NCBI RefSeq assembly: GCF_014696625.1
Contig: NZ_JACJQL010000024.1
Span: forward strand, 1 to 64,000
Direction: 5' to 3'
From: Nostoc parmelioides FACHB-3921
Lineage (GTDB): Bacteria > Cyanobacteriota > Cyanobacteriia > Cyanobacteriales > Nostocaceae
Length of the DNA stretch: 64,000 bases
The stretch's first letter is position 1. Each line of letters opens with the position of its first letter. The position numbers were made by a program, and so were the translations under genes. This document shows, piece by piece, positions 62,340 to 64,000 of the stretch. The notes under the pieces are model-generated. The model worked only from the letters and a program-made list of their open reading frames with translations, made no database searches and was not told where the DNA came from.

Positions 62340-63032
62340 ATGTTTTTTCACAAGAAAGAGCCGATTCACGTCGTAGATATCGGTGAAGCCAACCCTCGTT
62401 TTGCTCAATTGCTTCTAGAGCAATTTGGCGGAGCAACGGGAGAACTATCAGCAGCTTTACAATACTGGGTGCAGTCATTCCACGTTGAAAACGCGGGAAT
62501 TAAAGATATGCTGCAAGATATCGCCATCGAAGAATTTAGCCATTTAGAGATGGTTGGCAAACTCATCGAAGCGCATACGAAAAACGTAGATCAAACAGAG
62601 GCTTATAAAAGTACTCTCTTTGCTGTCAGGGGTATTGGGCCTCACTTCTTAGATAGTCAAGGTAATGCTTGGACAGCAAATTACCTCAATGAAGGTGGAG
62701 ATGTAGTTCGGGATTTGAGGGCGAACATTGCGGCGGAAGCTGGCGCGCGTCAAACCTACGAAGAGCTAATCAAACTATCACCAGACGAAGGAACTAAGCA
62801 AACTCTAGTTCATCTCCTCACACGAGAAATTTCTCATACCCAGATGTTTATGAAAGCTTTAGATTCACTGGGTAAATTAACAGATCCATTCTTTGGTAAT
62901 GTCCAACCTGACGAAACAGTAGAACTCTACTATAACCTATCATCCAATGGTAACGGTCATGATGAACGCGGCCCTTGGAACTCCGAGCCAACATTCAAAT
63001 ATGTTGCTAACCCACTAGAAAAACATTCCTAA
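62340..63032 (+). CDS. katA: Manganese catalase
   Basis: Decomposes hydrogen peroxide with a di-manganese centre. The 230 residues match the short Mn catalase of Nostoc/Anabaena (KatA; the name rests on length and my memory). Ligand candidates are Glu35 (GATGELSAAL), Glu65 and His68 (IEEFSHLEMV), Glu133 (AAEAGARQ) and Glu163/His166 (REISHTQMF). All are intact. The C-terminus is short, without the extended arm of larger homologues. A hairpin (63092) follows after 60 bp. Confidence 0.9.
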   Translation: MFFHKKEPIHVVDIGEANPRFAQLLLEQFGGATGELSAALQYWVQSFHVENAGIKDMLQDIAIEEFSHLEMVGKLIEAHTKNVDQTEAYKSTLFAVRGIGPHFLDSQGNAWTANYLNEGGDVVRDLRANIAAEAGARQTYEELIKLSPDEGTKQTLVHLLTREISHTQMFMKALDSLGKLTDPFFGNVQPDETVELYYNLSSNGNGHDERGPWNSEPTFKYVANPLEKHS

Positions 63033-63091
63033 TTCCATACGTTGTAATTAAAGTTTAGTTAGGTTTGGGGTGCAAACAGGTCTATTAATGA

Positions 63092-63127
63092 AGTTACCCG
63101 ACGGATGTATTTCCAAGTTGGGTAACT
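63092..63127 (+). terminator. Hairpin downstream of katA
   Basis: AGTTACCC and GGGTAACT (8-bp perfect stem) with a 20-base loop, then AATTTATTAAAT. The loop is large, so terminator activity is uncertain. Confidence 0.45.
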
Positions 63128-63245
63128 AATTTATTAAATATGCTAAAACCTCCCTTATCCTCATGATAATTATTTCTGTTGACCTACTTATATTTGATAA
63201 GAATTTATTTTAAAAATCACAATTTAAACTTTAGGAGATGGATTT

Positions 63246-63974
63246 GTGATTGTGAATGCAACACCAACCGGATGGGAAGTGATTTATCATCGTTCCCACG
63301 CATTGTTAGCAGCACAAATAGCAGGACAATGGCAACGGAAAAACGCTCCCACCAGAATATACGAAACCTTAGCAGCAATTTCTCATCACGATGATTTAGA
63401 GAAAGAATGGGAGGAAGATAATTTAACTGAAGCAGGCGCGCCAATGGATTTCATGATGAACAAAGAAGCTTCTGTGGAAAAACTGGCGAGTCTTGTTAAA
63501 AATGCTCGTTACCGGGGACGATGGGTAACTTTATTAATTTCTATGCACATTAGCCGTTTGACAGAACCAAAACGGGGACAGTCGGCTGAATTAGACGCTT
63601 TTTTGGATGAACAGCTAGAAAATCAAAAGCGCTGGCGTGAAGAACTAGGGATAGAAAAAGATGAGGTAGATGCAGCCTATAGGTTCATGCAGTGGTGCGA
63701 TCGCCTGTCTCTCATCTTATGTCAAAAAGAACTACCTGCCGATGAACGGTTTTTAGAAATTAGTAAAGGCCCGGATGGTCAACGCTATGACATCATGCAA
63801 CGCAGCGATAATTTAGTCACAGTCAAACCTTGGCCTTTTGAAGACGATAAGTTTACGGTCAATGTGGAAGCTTGTGACTTACAAGAAGTCAAATTTGCCA
63901 GTAACGCCAAACTAACTCAAGCCCTACAAACAGCTCCTATCAAGGTGCTAGAGTGGACTTTCGTTAAAAATTAA
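63246..63974 (+). CDS. DUF3891 family protein
   Basis: A 242-residue protein beginning at a GTG; TTTAGGAGA lies 8 bases upstream. The DUF3891 pattern is visible: SHALLAAQIAGQWQ (17-30), AAISHHDDLEKEWEED (with a possible metal-binding His-His-Asp cluster near 46-49), and LLISMHISRLTEPK. The CDRLSLILCQKELP segment is also typical. The HD-domain-like His/Asp pattern suggests a metal-dependent phosphohydrolase, but the function is not established. Confidence 0.88.
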   Translation: MIVNATPTGWEVIYHRSHALLAAQIAGQWQRKNAPTRIYETLAAISHHDDLEKEWEEDNLTEAGAPMDFMMNKEASVEKLASLVKNARYRGRWVTLLISMHISRLTEPKRGQSAELDAFLDEQLENQKRWREELGIEKDEVDAAYRFMQWCDRLSLILCQKELPADERFLEISKGPDGQRYDIMQRSDNLVTVKPWPFEDDKFTVNVEACDLQEVKFASNAKLTQALQTAPIKVLEWTFVKN

Positions 63975-64000
63975 CAATTTGCCAATAATTAAAAAGCGCC

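Overview
The window looks like chromosomal DNA of a filamentous, heterocyst-forming cyanobacterium of the Nostoc/Anabaena group. This is an inference from several marks: many GCGATCGC (HIP1) octamers, heptameric short tandem repeats between genes, a fused anthranilate synthase (TrpE-TrpG), a magnesium-protoporphyrin methyltransferase, the photosystem I assembly factor Ycf3, a helical carotenoid protein, a HetP-like protein and a XisA-type recombinase. No species call is made.

Layout. 1-12.6 kb: housekeeping and stress genes (gatC, ycf3, an SRAP protein, a glutathione transferase, a hemerythrin protein, Mg-protoporphyrin methyltransferase, nucleoside hydrolase, gltX, tRNA-Asp). 12.7-20.6 kb: two tandem Ser/Thr kinases with a shared unnamed C-terminal region, a phytase-type esterase, a RecB/Cas4-like nuclease and a class V aminotransferase. 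20.9-30.6 kb: EF-hand protein, lipase, glycosyltransferase-like protein, YjbQ, Nif3, small cyanobacterial proteins, a beta-CASP metallo-beta-lactamase protein. 30.8-35.4 kb: a 40-residue membrane protein, a helical carotenoid protein, a ParA/ribbon-helix-helix cassette, a GerMN lipoprotein and a XisA-like recombinase. 35.5-44 kb: accessory region with a multi-PAS histidine kinase, two Uma2 proteins, a REP-associated transposase with its REP repeats, a caspase/FGE gene with a diversity-generating-retroelement (DGR) signature, and toxin-antitoxin remnants. 44-53.2 kb: ksgA-ispE-DUF3082, an AraC-type response regulator, trpEG, a HetP-like gene, trpC and a TPR gene. 53.5-64 kb: small regulators, a heme/iron uptake locus (permease, ATPase, TonB receptor, lipoprotein) with a Fur box, a manganese catalase and a DUF3891 protein.

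The main discovery is at 40878-43392. The last 41 codons of a caspase-like protease fused to an FGE-sulfatase (C-type-lectin fold) domain form a variable repeat (41195-41322). A 128-bp template-like copy lies 189 bp downstream of the stop codon (40878-41005). The copies differ at 14 positions, and 11 of these are adenines of the template on the coding strand; only 22 adenines exist there, so 11 of 22 adenines but only 3 of 106 other bases changed. Eight of the nine altered codons are Asn codons (AAY) in the template. This is the signature of DGR adenine mutagenesis. No reverse transcriptase is visible in the window; where one would be expected, there is a REP-associated tyrosine transposase instead. 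A Trypco1-like gene lies one base upstream of the caspase gene, which suggests a diversified sensor-effector system, possibly defensive.

Intergenic DNA is rich in small mobile or repeated elements: two copies of one ~95-bp MITE, a second MITE with perfect 13-bp ends, REP-like hairpins, 58-bp tandem repeats and many short tandem repeats. Regulatory sites that can be read directly include a perfect TGTGA-N6-TCACA CRP-type palindrome at 27150 and a 16/19 Fur box at 57601.
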